Positions 23,470 through 34,769 of a DNA stretch of 64,000 nucleotides are shown piece after piece. A program made the position numbers and the translations under genes. Origin of the DNA: Iris pallida. Lineage: Eukaryota > Streptophyta > Magnoliopsida > Asparagales > Iridaceae. Under the pieces are notes generated by a model. That model did not search any database. It was not told where the DNA came from and worked only from the letters and a program-made list of their open reading frames with translations. Location of the stretch: assembly GCA_029216955.1 (NCBI GenBank), contig JANAVB010010791.1, positions 9,303,593 through 9,367,592 of the forward strand, given 5' to 3'. The first letter of the stretch is position 1, and each line of letters begins with the position of its first letter.

Positions 23470-24213
23470 GGGCGAGTCATTCAGGAAGAAGATGTGTGAG
23501 CTATTTCGACAGAAAAAGTGACCGACTTTGCGGTGGATGAAAGTGGGATGATACTGATGAAGGGAAGGATATGCATGCCTGACCATGTTGAACCTAGAAA
23601 CGAAATTCAGGTGGAGGCTCACTATGTAATGTACTCGTTGCATCCTAGAAGCACCAAGATGTACAACGACTTGCGCACGACCTTTTGGTAGAACGACATA
23701 AAGAAAGATGTGGCAACTTTTGTGTCAAAGTGCATAGCCTATCAACTGTTAAAGGTTGAGCACCAACGACCCGATAGAAGCTGCAAAACCTCGTAATTCC
23801 TGTATGCTTTCCAAAGACATTGCGATAAAATAACACGATTTGACTCATTGTGGCTCGATTGACCAAGTCCTCTCATTTTATCGCTACAAAGTATCCTGGA
23901 GCGTCGATCGGTTGGCTCAGATTTACATCGATGAGATTGTTTGATTTTATGGGTTACTGGCCACGATTATTTTGGACAGAGATCAGCAATTCTTGTCATG
24001 TTTCTGGACGAGTTTGTAAGCGGTACTAGGCACCAAGATGAATTTTAGCTCCACGTACCACCGACAAACCGGTGGCCAAACAGAAAGGGTGAATCAGATC
24101 TTAAAATTTATGCTTCATCTGTATGTGATAGATTTAAAGACTAGTTTGCGTCCAACAATTATCAATCAAGCATCGAGATGGCTCCTTATAAGGCACTTTA
24201 TGGGAGGAAATGC
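23470..24213 (+). pseudogene. Integrase of element A, part 1
   Basis: Integrase pieces are visible: HPRSTKMYNDLR (zinc-binding entry, about 23641-23676), an ILDRDQQFLS-like core motif (about 23969-24000), then TYHRQTGGQTERVNQILK (about 24055-24108). The last holds the catalytic glutamate. The text ends at ALYGRKC, where element B is inserted. The protein motif resumes at 48131 with RSPTYWD. Confidence 0.85.
24209..24213 (+). other. Target-site duplication AATGC (left) of element B
   Basis: AATGC precedes the LTR start TGTAACTCC and recurs at 48131-48135 directly after the LTR end GTGACA. The host reading (integrase of A) joins across it. Confidence 0.95.
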
Positions 24214-27200
24214 TGTAACTCCACTTCTTCTTTTTTTGAAAAGTTATAATTTTCTAATAATAATAAGTCTAGTTTTAAATAATAAATATTTGGATTTATA
24301 CTTTTGGAGGGAAAGTAGTTAAGGGCAGGAATTATATTTTAAATTTTAAAGTTTGTTGTAACAAAATTGTGGCCCACTCATTCCTCTCATCCTAACTAAT
24401 TTTTATTCTTTTATAACTATTTTTCTTTTTAATATCTGCAATTATGAAAAGGGGGAGGGCTATAGTGTTAAATTACCTTTTAGTGGAGGGACTTTAATGC
24501 ATAAATGCTTTTCCTTATTTAATGATTCGGTTGGAGAGAGAAACTCACTCACTGAGCTCTCTTCTCCATTCACTCTTCCCAAATTCTCCTCGACCCCAAA
24601 TTTCAGAGGAGCAGTAGCCTAGGCGGAGCTCCGGCAGCGACGAGCGGCTGATCTACTCCGATGACGGCGATGACCCCCTCCGGCAACTAAGACCGCAGCG
24701 GCAGCAACATCTTTCCAGCGTCACGATCTTGGCAGCGGCGACCAAGCGAGTCTCCGGTGACGTCCTCGGCAGCGGCGACTGAGCGAGTCTCTGGCGTTCT
24801 TCTTTGCAACGACTGGTGAGTGTGATCCGTTGTCTCGATTTGAGTATGATTTGATTTCTACGGAAATTTTTTGATCAATTGATGTTCGTTATCCTTAAAA
24901 TTTTAGTTGCTCACTCTTCTCTGGTCGAGGCATCGGAGAGGATTGTCATCGAGTTTTGTATCGGCTCGAGTGTTCCCAGATCCCTAATTAGTGAGTTGTT
25001 TTGTTGTAATTTATCCTTCTTGTTCCAATACACTGATTGATAAAATTGTTGATCAGATCGATGCCGATCGGCGAGAACTCACCGTCGACGGATTTCCGTA
25101 GATCTTCGTGATTAGTTAAATCGAATTCCAAAAACTTGAAGGTGAGCTTCTTTATTACTATAATTTTTGAGACTTGTTAGTAATAGCGGTTCCTAGTATT
25201 GTTATTTAATCCTGTCAGGATTAATTCTCTTTTGGATTTTGAATCACTGTTGAGCTATCTAAGAGCCGTGTCCGATCTGTGGTTCGTGTTCTTAAGTTGG
25301 AGGGAATTCTTTAGGTAATTTTACTTAATTCTTTTTTCAATTTTACGCTTGTGTGTTTCTGGATCGTAATATTTTCGGTGGCGTTGTGTTGTTTTCTGTC
25401 GAGCGTGGTTCGTGATCGTTCGTGTCCAGAGTTGCTTTCGTGTTCGTGTAAGTATCTTGTATGTGATTGATGTGGACTCGTGTCTGTTGTTGGGTGCGTA
25501 CCTGAGGACAAACCGTGGTACAGTATCAGTTTTATTTTGCTGTCGGCTGTAGCTCGTGCCCAGAAAGTGTACCAGTTCTTGTCGTTGGGGTGTGTCCAAG
25601 ATAGGATCGACGTTGAGCAGAGTTACCAGTCCAAATGATTTTTGGTCGAGCCTTTGATTGTTTTTTTAAGAATTTGTTGTGCATATTTTCCAGCTACAGG
25701 CCAATATTATTTTCAGGCGTAATAAGATTAATTCTATGGTTAAATTGGGAGATTTTATTACTGTACATGTCGAGAGTACTAAATTCCTGAGAATGAGTAA
25801 TAGTTCTATAGGAAATTTATGCATATTCTCAGTAAGTATGTTTGGGTTGAGTCTAACTTGCCTGGATTAATTACTGTTTTTGGAGAGTTGGTTCAGTTGT
25901 TGAACCTGAGACTGCATATACAGTATTTAATTCAGATTTAAAATTTCATATGCAGTGTTTAATTTCTATTGATGAATCTGAGATTGCATATAAAATGTTT
26001 TAGTTCGGATTTATGAACCAGGGGGCTTTTTATGTAATGTCTTAGTTCGAATTTATGAAGCTGGGAGTTTTTAGGTAATATTTTAGTTCAAGTTGATGAA
26101 CTGAAGAATAGCACTTAAAAGAAATCTCTGATGTTGTATTAAGTTTTATTTAAGAGTATCAGTCCTTGAAGAATGGCCATATGTGATACATTGGTTCATA
26201 ACCAACATTCAACTTTAATTTCACTTTTTGAATAATTAGGTTTTCTTAACTAAATAGTCTGTTAATAATAAATCTTAGAATGTTACTCTTCACCTCAGGA
26301 ACCTACCATTGGGTGTTATTATGTCACTGTGATACAACATGCCTATTATATTTTGTTAGAAAGGGGTAGTCTGACACTGTATTATAAATATTAAATTAAT
26401 GGTGGTTTATAGATTATACTAGGGAATTGTAGATAAATTAAAGTGTTAAAATAGAAATGGATATATATATTGACCAACTTATACTTAATAAACCAGGAGG
26501 ACATCCAGCTTTACTAATTACTTGTACCCTCCTAGAGCAAGGCAAGTACTTTTCTACGGTCTTGTGCATTTACATATCTTGTACCTTTCTTGTGACACGT
26601 CATGACACGATATCCTGTACTCCAGTATTTCCTGTTCTTGTACTTACTTGTGTCGGGTGGGGAAATACACTAGCCATATGACCAAACCCGGTTACTATAT
26701 TCATGTAGATAGCTTAGGCCTCGCATCGTGCACGCGGGTCCTAAGTCGTACCCATATTCATGTACTCATGTACATGCTCCTGTACTCACCCCTGCCTGTC
26801 ACATAGGCTAGTTTGTATTTCAAATATGGTGCACTTATCATGTCTTATACTTCAGGTTTATAGTTACATTCCTGTACTTTACATTCCTGTACTTTATTTT
26901 CTGTATTTTCATTCCTGTATTTTCATGTTCATTTTTTGTACTTCCTATTCATGTTCTCCTGTACTCATTTCCATATCATGTTCTTGTTCATTACCTAGAA
27001 CTATACTTTGCTCTGCTCCTGAATAGGATATGTTGCAGGTGAGATGGAGGCTTTGTGCGATACATATTATGGCCGAGAGCCAGTAGACGCAGTAGAGCCA
27101 GCTGGAGTTGCTCTTGACTTAGAGGCTGAGGAAGCCTAGAGCTTTACCTTAGTAGTTTATATTACCATGTATTTTGAGACTATTCGACTTTACTTTCATT

Positions 27201-27386
27201 TGCTGGAATGTGATAACTTGAGACATGTATCTGGAATTGGGATTCGTTTATAGATGCTGTGTTCACATTTACTCTTGTTTATCTGGTTAGTTTTCCCTAG
27301 ATTGGTACAGCTTACTTCGTCGTATCTAACGACGAAGGCTGGGCGTGTCCGACTCGTGTCCGATTATTCGGGAGCGGGTTGTGACA
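24214..27386 (+). mobile_element. 5' LTR of element B
   Basis: The LTR runs TGTAACTCC…GTGACA. It contains a GC-rich leader (about 24590-24815) ending in ACTG|GTGAGTG, a good splice donor. Long TG/TA-rich sequence follows, then a TGTACT-rich stretch near 26600-27000. It preserves the empty sites of both later insertions: ATA at 25601-25603 and CCTTT at 26584-26588. Confidence 0.95.
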
Positions 27387-27395
27387 TATTTTTAG

Positions 27396-27412
27396 TGGTG
27401 GTCCATGCAGGT
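27396..27412 (+). promoter_or_regulatory. Primer-binding site of element B, tRNA-Ile type
   Basis: TGGTGGTCCATGCAGGT matches the complement of tRNA-Ile (AAU) 3' end with one mismatch. The gap to the LTR end is 9 nt, as in the gag-only element. Confidence 0.65.
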
Positions 27413-27587
27413 CGATCCTAATAGTACCTAGGCATTTAAGTACTATTGGGGGACTTGATTAAACTAAGGAAACTTGAATCACAGCATAGGAAATCGGGTA
27501 CATCGGGTATATATGGATATTATATAAACATTTATATTACTTGTATGTTAGGTTTTTATCAATCACGAAGTTTTCTTTTGTTGCAGG

Positions 27588-28686
27588 ATGGTCGCTACGA
27601 GGAAGACCGTTGATCAGTCGGGAGTTGCAGGCAGCTCAGAACAGTCTGCACCAGACGTTCCGTTAGATCAGCTTCTGCCACCGCCTCCTATCTTTCCTCC
27701 GCTACCCCCGACGATGACTTTCGACGGCGCTCAAGTGGTGGCCATGTTCCAGCAATTCATGGAGGCCCAGAACCACCAGGCCGCGCAGTTTCGGGCGACA
27801 GTTGTAGATGCGCTCAGGACCAGGGAGCCGGCAGCACCAGCACCAGTAGTTCCTACAGCACCAGCAGCACCGAGACCAGAGATGGCTATGGACTATCAGA
27901 ACCTCTATCCGTTGGACTTTTGGGGCAATAAGGGAATTGTTCATGCGGACGAGTGGCTGGAGAATGCGGAGAGTACACTGAAGATGGCATGGATCCCGGA
28001 TGACCTGAAGGTGGAGGTGGTGAGCATGCGACTCTTTGATTTGGCCTGGTCTTGGTACCGGAAGAAGCCCCAGTTAGCTGAGCCTCAGGTTTCTTGGACA
28101 GATTTCAAAACTCTGTTCAATGAGAAGTTTTTCCCTGATGTGGAGCGAAATGAGCTTCGGATGCAGTTCGAGACGCTGCAGCAGGGGACCAGTGGCGGAG
28201 TACACTTCCGAGTTTATTCGACTCAGCAGGTTCACAGAGAACCTAGTCAGAGCATCGGAGGAGAGAGCTTGAAGGTTCAAGAAGGGCCTCACCAGGGAGC
28301 TGCGGCACGCGGTGACGATTAGTCAGGCGACGACGTATGCGAGCATCCTCAAGATTGCTCAGGCTGTAGAGAAGGAGGCAGAGCCGAAGCCGAAGAGGGA
28401 CCAGGATATTGGTAGCAGCAGTTTCCAGGCACCAGCGAAGAGGGCCCAGACTCAGATTTAGGCGAGGGTATAGCAGCCGGCACAGCAGCATCACCGTCCA
28501 GCCAGAGCTTCTGTACATCAGCCTCTGAGACAGCAACAGGCAGTTACTTGCGTATTCTATTACCGACCAGGATACCGCTTCGACGAATGCCGTAAGAGGA
28601 TCGGACTCTGCTTATTCTGTGGATCAGACGCACACCAGATGAGGGACTGCCCACAGGCTACAGCTCGACTGATAGGAGGACTTTGA
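27588..28686 (+). pseudogene. Gag pseudogene of element B
   Basis: It starts at a genuine ATG (27588), right after TTTTGTTGCAGG, which looks like a splice acceptor. The N-terminus is proline/alanine-rich. The gag domain follows (DEWLENAESTLKMAW, ending in WTDFKTLFNEKFFPDVERNE) at about 27950-28170. A 1-nt frameshift near 28190 moves the rest to another frame, where TGA (about 28270) and TAG (28459-28461, 28471-28473) occur. The C-terminus has a damaged first knuckle (CVFYYRPGYRFDEC) and an intact second one (CLFCGSDAHQMRDC) near 28613-28655. The family length is about 380-450 residues, which the combined frames fit. Confidence 0.9.
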
Positions 28687-28827
28687 GGAGCTGGAGGACC
28701 ACCACCTGCACCACCCAGAGCTCTACCAGCTGCACCACAGTAGGTTCAGGCTTTACCTACTCAGTAGCAGCATTTTGTACAGCACCAGCAGCAGAGGGGA
28801 CAACCACAGCAGGGACGTGCTTACATC

Positions 28828-29335
28828 ATGGCCGCAGTTGAAGAGAATAAGGCAGTACTAGATATGATCACAGGTTCTATCCTTTTATATTATTTCCCTT
28901 CCATTGTATTGTTTGATTCTGGAGCCACACATAGCTTTGTATCATATGAGTTTCTGTATAGACATGGCTTCACACCTAAGCCTACTAGGAGGAATTGTCA
29001 GATTATAACAGGAGGAGGGGTAGTGCCAGTTAGTGAGATAGTAGATTGCCCTATCACTCTGGCTGGGAGGTAGCTTAGGGCTCGACTTCTAGTTATGCCA
29101 TTGCTAAATTTTGATATAGTCCTCGGCATCGACTGGATGAGCGAGCAGTTTGTCGTAATAGACTGCCATGAAGGGAAGGTGATTTTCATCCCGCCTGGAG
29201 TTCTACCGTTCGAGATTAGCAGACGGATTGAGAGAGGCCAGAAGGATTCTACTTTGGAGCAGTTGCAGAAGACCAGGAGTTGTCGAACCCGCTGATTGCA
29301 GAGTATCTCAACGTCTTTCCCGCATAGTTGTCAGA
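28828..29335 (+). pseudogene. Protease of element B
   Basis: The frame from 28828 holds the intact aspartic protease motif VLFDSGATHSF (about 28909-28940). A TAG at 29071-29073 interrupts it (GR*LRA, probably CAG before). The same frame then continues with the FDIVLGIDWM motif (about 29107-29136) and HEGKVIFIPPG. Upstream, the linker has TAG at 28741-28743 and 28765-28767 in glutamine-rich text. The protein would cut the polyprotein. No intact frame remains. Confidence 0.9.
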
Positions 29336-30180
29336 ATAGCCGCCAGATCGAGATGTGGAGTTTAGCATCGACCTAGTGCCCGAATCAGCGCCGAAGTCCC
29401 AGTATTGCTGCAAGATCAAACCAAAGGAAGCTGCAGAGTTGAAGGCCCAAATTGATGAGTTGGAGGGCAAGGGTTTTATTCGGTCCAGTGCTTCATCATG
29501 GAGAGCACCGGTACTCTTTGTGCCCAAGAAGGATAGGACTGTAAGGATGTGTATCGATTTTGTGCACTTAATAACATCACTATCAAGAATAAATACCCTT
29601 TGCTGTGGATTGATGAGCTGTTCGATCAGCTGAGTGGGACGAAGGTCTTTTCCAAGATTGACCTTCGGTCGGGGTATCATCAGATGAAGGTTCGGGAGCA
29701 GGATATTCCGAAGACATATTTCAACACCCGATACAGCCAGTATGAGTTCTTGGTGATGTCGTTCGGACTCACCAATGCCCCAGCAGTGTTTATGAACATG
29801 ATGAATAAAAATTTTCATAAGTATTTGGACAAGTTTGTCGTAGTCTTCATTGACGACATTCTGATATATTCGAAGACTGAGGAGGAGCATGTGGAGCACA
29901 TACGGATTGTGTTAGGGATTCTGCGGAAGGAGAAGCTGTACAGGAAGCTCTGGAAGTACGAGTTCTTCTTAGACATATGGTGACTGGAGAGGGATTTATG
30001 TGGATCCCAAGAAGATTGAAGCTGTAGAAGCATGGGCACCTCCCAAGTCATAGTTTCCTGGGTCTGACAGGATACTACAGGAAGTTTGTAAAGGATTTTG
30101 CCAGGATAGCAGAGCCGATGACGAAGCTTACACGGAAGGACGAGGAGTTCATCTAGAGTGACGCCTGCTAGTCAGCATTT
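29336..30180 (+). pseudogene. Reverse transcriptase of element B
   Basis: Motifs in order are [57 protein letters not shown] (catalytic Asp), [16 protein letters not shown] and [13 protein letters not shown] (catalytic DD, about 29839-29880). A 1-nt loss near 29553 switches the frame after RMCIDF, and a TGA at 29981-29983 ends the second open stretch. The connection region ([18 protein letters not shown]) follows with further shifts to 30180. The enzyme copies element RNA into DNA; this copy is inactive. Confidence 0.92.
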
Positions 30181-30186
30181 GAAGAA

Positions 30187-30600
30187 TTGAAGAGAAGACT
30201 CACTACAGTACCAGTTTTAGCTTTGCCATCTGGATCGGAAGGATTCGTCATCCACAGCGATGCTTCAGGGAAAGGCTTAGGATGTGTGCTTGAGCAGAAC
30301 AAGAGAGTCATTGCTTATGCTTCTAGACAGTTGAGGCCTCATGAGAAGAATTACCCTACACATGACTTAGAGCTTGCAGCAGTCATTTTTGCCTTAAAAC
30401 TGTGGAAGCACTACTTGTATGGAGAGAGAGTGGACATCTTCACGGACCACAAAAGCCTAAAGTATGTCTTTACTCAGAAGAAGCTGAATATGAGGCAGCG
30501 CAGATGGCTGGAACTCATGAAGGATTTTGATATCAATCTGCAGTACCACCCTGGAAAGGCGAATGTGGTGGCAGATGCTTTTAGTCGATATCCTATTGTT
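30187..30600 (+). pseudogene. RNase H of element B
   Basis: The domain is open in one frame (30187-30876): [17 protein letters not shown] (catalytic Asp), [20 protein letters not shown] with the catalytic Glu, then [18 protein letters not shown] and [14 protein letters not shown]. All RNase H key positions appear present, and the domain is among the best preserved in the window. It is still downstream of RT frameshifts. Confidence 0.92.
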
Positions 30601-31952
30601 ATGTTTCTCACTATGGACCGACATCTTATAGAGGATCTCGAGAGTCTGGGAATCGAGATTATTCTTCCAGGAGTTGGAGGACAGTTGATGCACATACGGA
30701 TACAGTCAGGACTGTTAGAGAAGATCAAGGAGGCCCAGTTTCTTGATGAGGGACTCCGATGTCTCAGAGGCCAGGGAGAGACGGGATTGCTCGACGAATT
30801 CACAATTGCAGTGGATGGATCCCTGAGGCACGGGAACCAGTTATGTGTGCCCAAGGATTTGCAGGAGGAGGTAATGTAGGAAGCCCATCAGTCGCAGTAT
30901 TCTATTCATCCTAGGTCTACCAAGATGTACAAGGATCTGTGAGAGTATGTTTGGGGGTATGGGATAAAATGAGAGGTTGCCAGATTTGTTTCCAGATGTC
31001 TTATGCGCCAGCAAGTCAAGGCAGAGCGCCAGAGACCAGCAGGATTACTCCAGCCTTTAGCTATTCCAGAATAGAAGTAGGAGCATATCACCATGGAGTT
31101 CGTCTCTGGTTTACCGCGTACGCCTAGTGGCAAGGATGATATTTGGGTTATCATGGACAGATTGACGAAGTCTGCTCATTTCATTCCATTCAAGGTAGGG
31201 CTGTCGACCGAGAAGCTTGCAGACCTCTACATGCGATAGATTGTACAGATTTACGGGTGCCGGTGAGCATAGTTTCAGACAGGGACAGCCGCTTCACATC
31301 ACATTTCTGGAGGAGTCTACAGCTGAGCTTGGGTTCACAGTTGAAGTTCAGCACCGCCTATCATCCACAGACGGACGGACAGTCCGAGAGGACCATTCAG
31401 ACACTGGAGGATATGCTGCGGGTTTGCGCACTTAATTTCGATGGTTCGTGGGAGGATCACTTGCATCTTGTAAAGTTTGCCTATAATAATAGTTATCATG
31501 TTAGCATTGAGATGACCCCGTTCGAGGTGCTATATGGGCGAAGATGTTGCATGCCTTTATCTTGGGACGACATTGGCGAGAGGGCTTTGCCTGGGCCAGA
31601 GATGGTGGTAGACTCAGCTGAGAAGGTTAGACTGATCATAGAGCATCTCAGAGTTGCACAGGATCGACAGAAGCACTGGGCAGACAGCAGCAGACGGCCA
31701 TTGGAGTTCGCAGTTAGAGATAGAGTGTTCCTGAAGATATCACCGACTAGGGGCGTCATTCACTTTGGCAGAGGTAGAAAGCTCAGTTCGAGGTACATCG
31801 GGCCCTTTGACGTGACGGCACGGATTGGCGAGGTGGCCTATCGACTAGTGCTTCCAGCCAGCTTGGAGGGAGTGTACGATATTTTCCACGTGTCTCAGCT
31901 TCGACGCTATATTCCAGATCCGAGCCATGTGGTGGACTACTCAAAGTTATAG
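30601..31952 (+). pseudogene. Integrase of element B
   Basis: The zinc-binding region (about 30880-31020) reads HQSQYSIHP … RCLMRQQVK, with the last cysteine changed to arginine. The core holds [13 protein letters not shown] (first Asp, about 31144-31182), [13 protein letters not shown] (second Asp, about 31261-31299) and [19 protein letters not shown] (Glu). A TAG near 31238 and a 1-nt loss near 31255 split the core between the first and second Asp. The C-terminal GPY/F-type region ([16 protein letters not shown], then [13 protein letters not shown]) is open to TAG 31950-31952. A TAG also lies near 31072. Confidence 0.92.
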
Positions 31953-32132
31953 GTGGGTCTGAGCTTGACCTACGAGGAGCAGCCAGTGGAGATCCTTGAT
32001 CGGAGAGCGAAGCGCCTGCAAAACCAGACTATTCCACTTGTCCGCGTCATGTGGAGACATCACTCTTCGGGAAAGTCCATATGGGAGCGTGAAGACGAGT
32101 TGTGAGAGCGCTATCCCAGCCTGTTTGATTGA
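31953..32132 (+). pseudogene. Chromodomain-like C-terminal tail of element B integrase
   Basis: This is the same frame as the integrase end, read past the TAG at 31950. It gives YEEQPVEILDRRAKRL, then IPLVRVMWRHHS and IWEREDEL, then TGA (32103-32105) and YPSLFD with a final stop at 32130-32132. The EILDR…VLWR…WE.E pattern is the degenerate chromodomain found at the integrase end in Tekay/Del chromoviruses, thought to steer insertion to heterochromatin. Confidence 0.75.
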
Positions 32133-32227
32133 TTGTATTCTAGTATTCGAAAATCTGATTTCAATAAATGACTTGTGTTTAAATCTCTTTTGTGATTTAC
32201 TGAGATTTATTTTGTGGGTCTTCGAAT

Positions 32228-32260
32228 TTCGAGGACGGAATTTTTTAAGGGGGAGAGATT
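32228..32260 (+). promoter_or_regulatory. Polypurine tract and gypsy 3' box of element B
   Basis: The box TTTCGAGGACGGAA is followed by AAGGGGGAGAG directly before the 3' LTR at 32261. The tract primes plus-strand DNA synthesis. Confidence 0.85.
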
Positions 32261-33648
32261 TGTAACTCCACTTCCTTTTTTTGAAAATTTACAATTTTCT
32301 AATAATAATAAGTCTAGTTTTAAATAATAGATATTTAGATTTATACTTTTGTAGGGAAATTAGTTAAGAGTAGGAATTATTTTTAAAATTTGAAAGTTTG
32401 TTGTAACAAATTTGGGGCCCACTCATTCTTCTCATCCTAACTAATTTTTATTCTTTTATAACTGATTTTCTTTTTACTATCTGCAATTATGAAAAGGGGG
32501 AGGGCTATAGTGTTAAATTACCTTTTAGTGGGGGGACTTTAATACATAAATTCTATTCCTTATTTAATGATTCGGTTGGAGAGAGAGACTCACTCACTGA
32601 GCTCTCTTCTCCATTCACTCTACCCAAATTCTCCTCGACCCCAAATTTCAGAGGAGCAGTAGCCTAGGCGGAGCTCCGGCAGCAACGAACGGCTGATCTA
32701 CTCCGATGACGGAGATGATCCCCTCCGGCAACTAAGACCGTTGCGGCAACAACATCTCTCCAGCGTCACGATTTCGGCAGCGGCGACCAAGCGAGTCTCC
32801 GACGACATCCTCGGCAGCGGTGACTGAACGAGTCTCCGGCGTTCTTCTTTGCATCGACTGGTGAGTGTGCTCAGTTGTCTCGATTTGAGTATGATTTGAT
32901 TTCCACGTAAATTTTTCGATCGATTGATGTTCGTTATCCTTAAAATTTTAGTTGCTCACTCTTCTCTGGTCGAGGCATCGGAGAGGATTGTCATCGAGTT
33001 TTGTATCGGCTCGAGTGTTCCTAGATCCCTAATTGGTGAGTTGTTTTGTTGTAATTTATCCTTCTTGTTCCAATACAATGATTGATGAAATTGTTGATCA
33101 GATCGATGCCGATCGGCGAGAACTCACCGTCGACGGATTTTCGTAGATCTTCGTGATTAGTTAAATCGAATTCCGAAAACTTGAAGGTGAGCTTCTTCAT
33201 TACTTTAATTTCTGAGTCTTGTTAGTAATAGCGGTTCTTAGTATTGTTGTTTAATCCTGTCAGGATTAATTCTCTTTTGGATTTTGAATCACTGTTGAGC
33301 TATCTAAGAGCAGTGTCCGATCTGTGGTTCGTGTCCTTAAGTTGGGGAGAATTCTTCAGGTAATTTTACTTAATTCTTTTTTCAATTTTATGCTTGTGTG
33401 TTTCTGGATCGTAATGTTTTCGGTGGCGTTGTGTTGTTTTCTGTCGAGCGTGGTTCGTGATCGTTCGTGTCCAGAGTTGCTTTCGTGTTTGTGTACGTAT
33501 CTTGTTCGTGATTGATGTGGACTCGTGTCTGTTGTTGGGTGCGTACATGAGGACGAACCGTGGTGCAGTATCAGTTTTATTTTGGTGTCGGTTGTAGCTC
33601 GTGCCCAGGAAGTGTACCAGTTCGTGTCGTTGGGGTGTGTCCAAGATA

Positions 33649-33778
33649 CACTACAAGAAAACATGGTTTCTGTGACATGTAACGTTGTCACAGAAGTTAT
33701 GAAACTCGTCACAACACATCTTCTGTGACGAGTACAGTGACGACTTACTTGTCACAGAAACCCGAATTTCTTGTAGTG
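33649..33778. mobile_element. 130-bp CACTA-type MITE
   Basis: The element begins CACTACAAGAAA and ends TTTCTTGTAGTG, a perfect 12-bp terminal inverted repeat of the En/Spm (CACTA) class. Subterminal TTTCTGTGACA/TGTCACAGAAA copies extend the fold-back. It is flanked by the 3-bp duplication ATA (33646-33648 and 33779-33781). The 5' LTR of B has the uninterrupted ATA at 25601-25603. It has no coding capacity and needs a transposase in trans. Confidence 0.96.
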
Positions 33779-34769
33779 ATAGGATCGGCGTTGAGCAGAG
33801 TTACCGGTCCAAATGATTTTTGGTCGAGCCTTTGAATTATTTTTTTAAGAATTTGTTGTGTATATTTTCTAGCTACTGGCCTATATTATTTTCAGGTGTA
33901 CTAAGTTTAATTCTATAGTTAAATTGGGTGATTTCATTACTGCACATGTCGAGAGTGCTAAATTCTTGAGAATGAGTAGTAGTTCTGTAGGAAATTTATG
34001 CATATTCTCAGTAAGTATGCTTGGGTTGAGTCTAACTTCCCTGGATTAATTACTGTTTTTGGAGAGTTGGTTCATTTGTTGAACCTGAGACTGCATATAC
34101 AGTATTTAATTTAGATTTAAAATTTCATATGCAGTGTTTAATTTCTATTGATGAATCTGAGATTGCATATATAATGTTTTAGTTCGAATTTATGAACTAG
34201 GGGGCTTTTTATGTAATATCTTAGTTCGGATTTATGAAGCTGGGAGCTTTTAGGTAATGTTTTAGTTCAAGTTGATGAACTGAAGAATAGCACTTAAAAG
34301 AAATCTCTAATGTTGTATTAAGTTTTATTTAAGAGTATCAGTCCTTGAAGAATGTCCATATGTGATACACTGGTTCATAACCAACATTCAACTTTAATTT
34401 CACTTTTTGAATAATTAGGTTTTCTTAACTAAATAGTATGTTAATAATAAATCTTAGAATGTTACTCTTCACCTCAGGAACCTGCCATTGGGTATTGTTA
34501 TGTCACTTTGATACAACATGCCTATTATATTTTGTTGGAAAGGGGTAGTCTGACACTGCATTATAAATATTAAATTAATGGTGGTTTATAGATTATACTT
34601 GTGAATTGTAGATAAGTTAAAGTGCTAAAATAGAAATGGATATATATATATTGACCAACTTGTACTTAATAAACCAGGAGGACATCCAGCTTCACTGATT
34701 ACTTGTACCCTCCTAGAGCAAGGCAAGTACTTTTCTACGGTCTTGTGCATTTACATATCTTGTACCTTT

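Noticed and set aside
20567..24213. Possibility that A is an endogenous pararetrovirus rather than a retrotransposon
   Set aside because: It has LTRs, an iMet primer site, and integrase after RNase H in gypsy order. No movement protein or coat-specific motif was seen.
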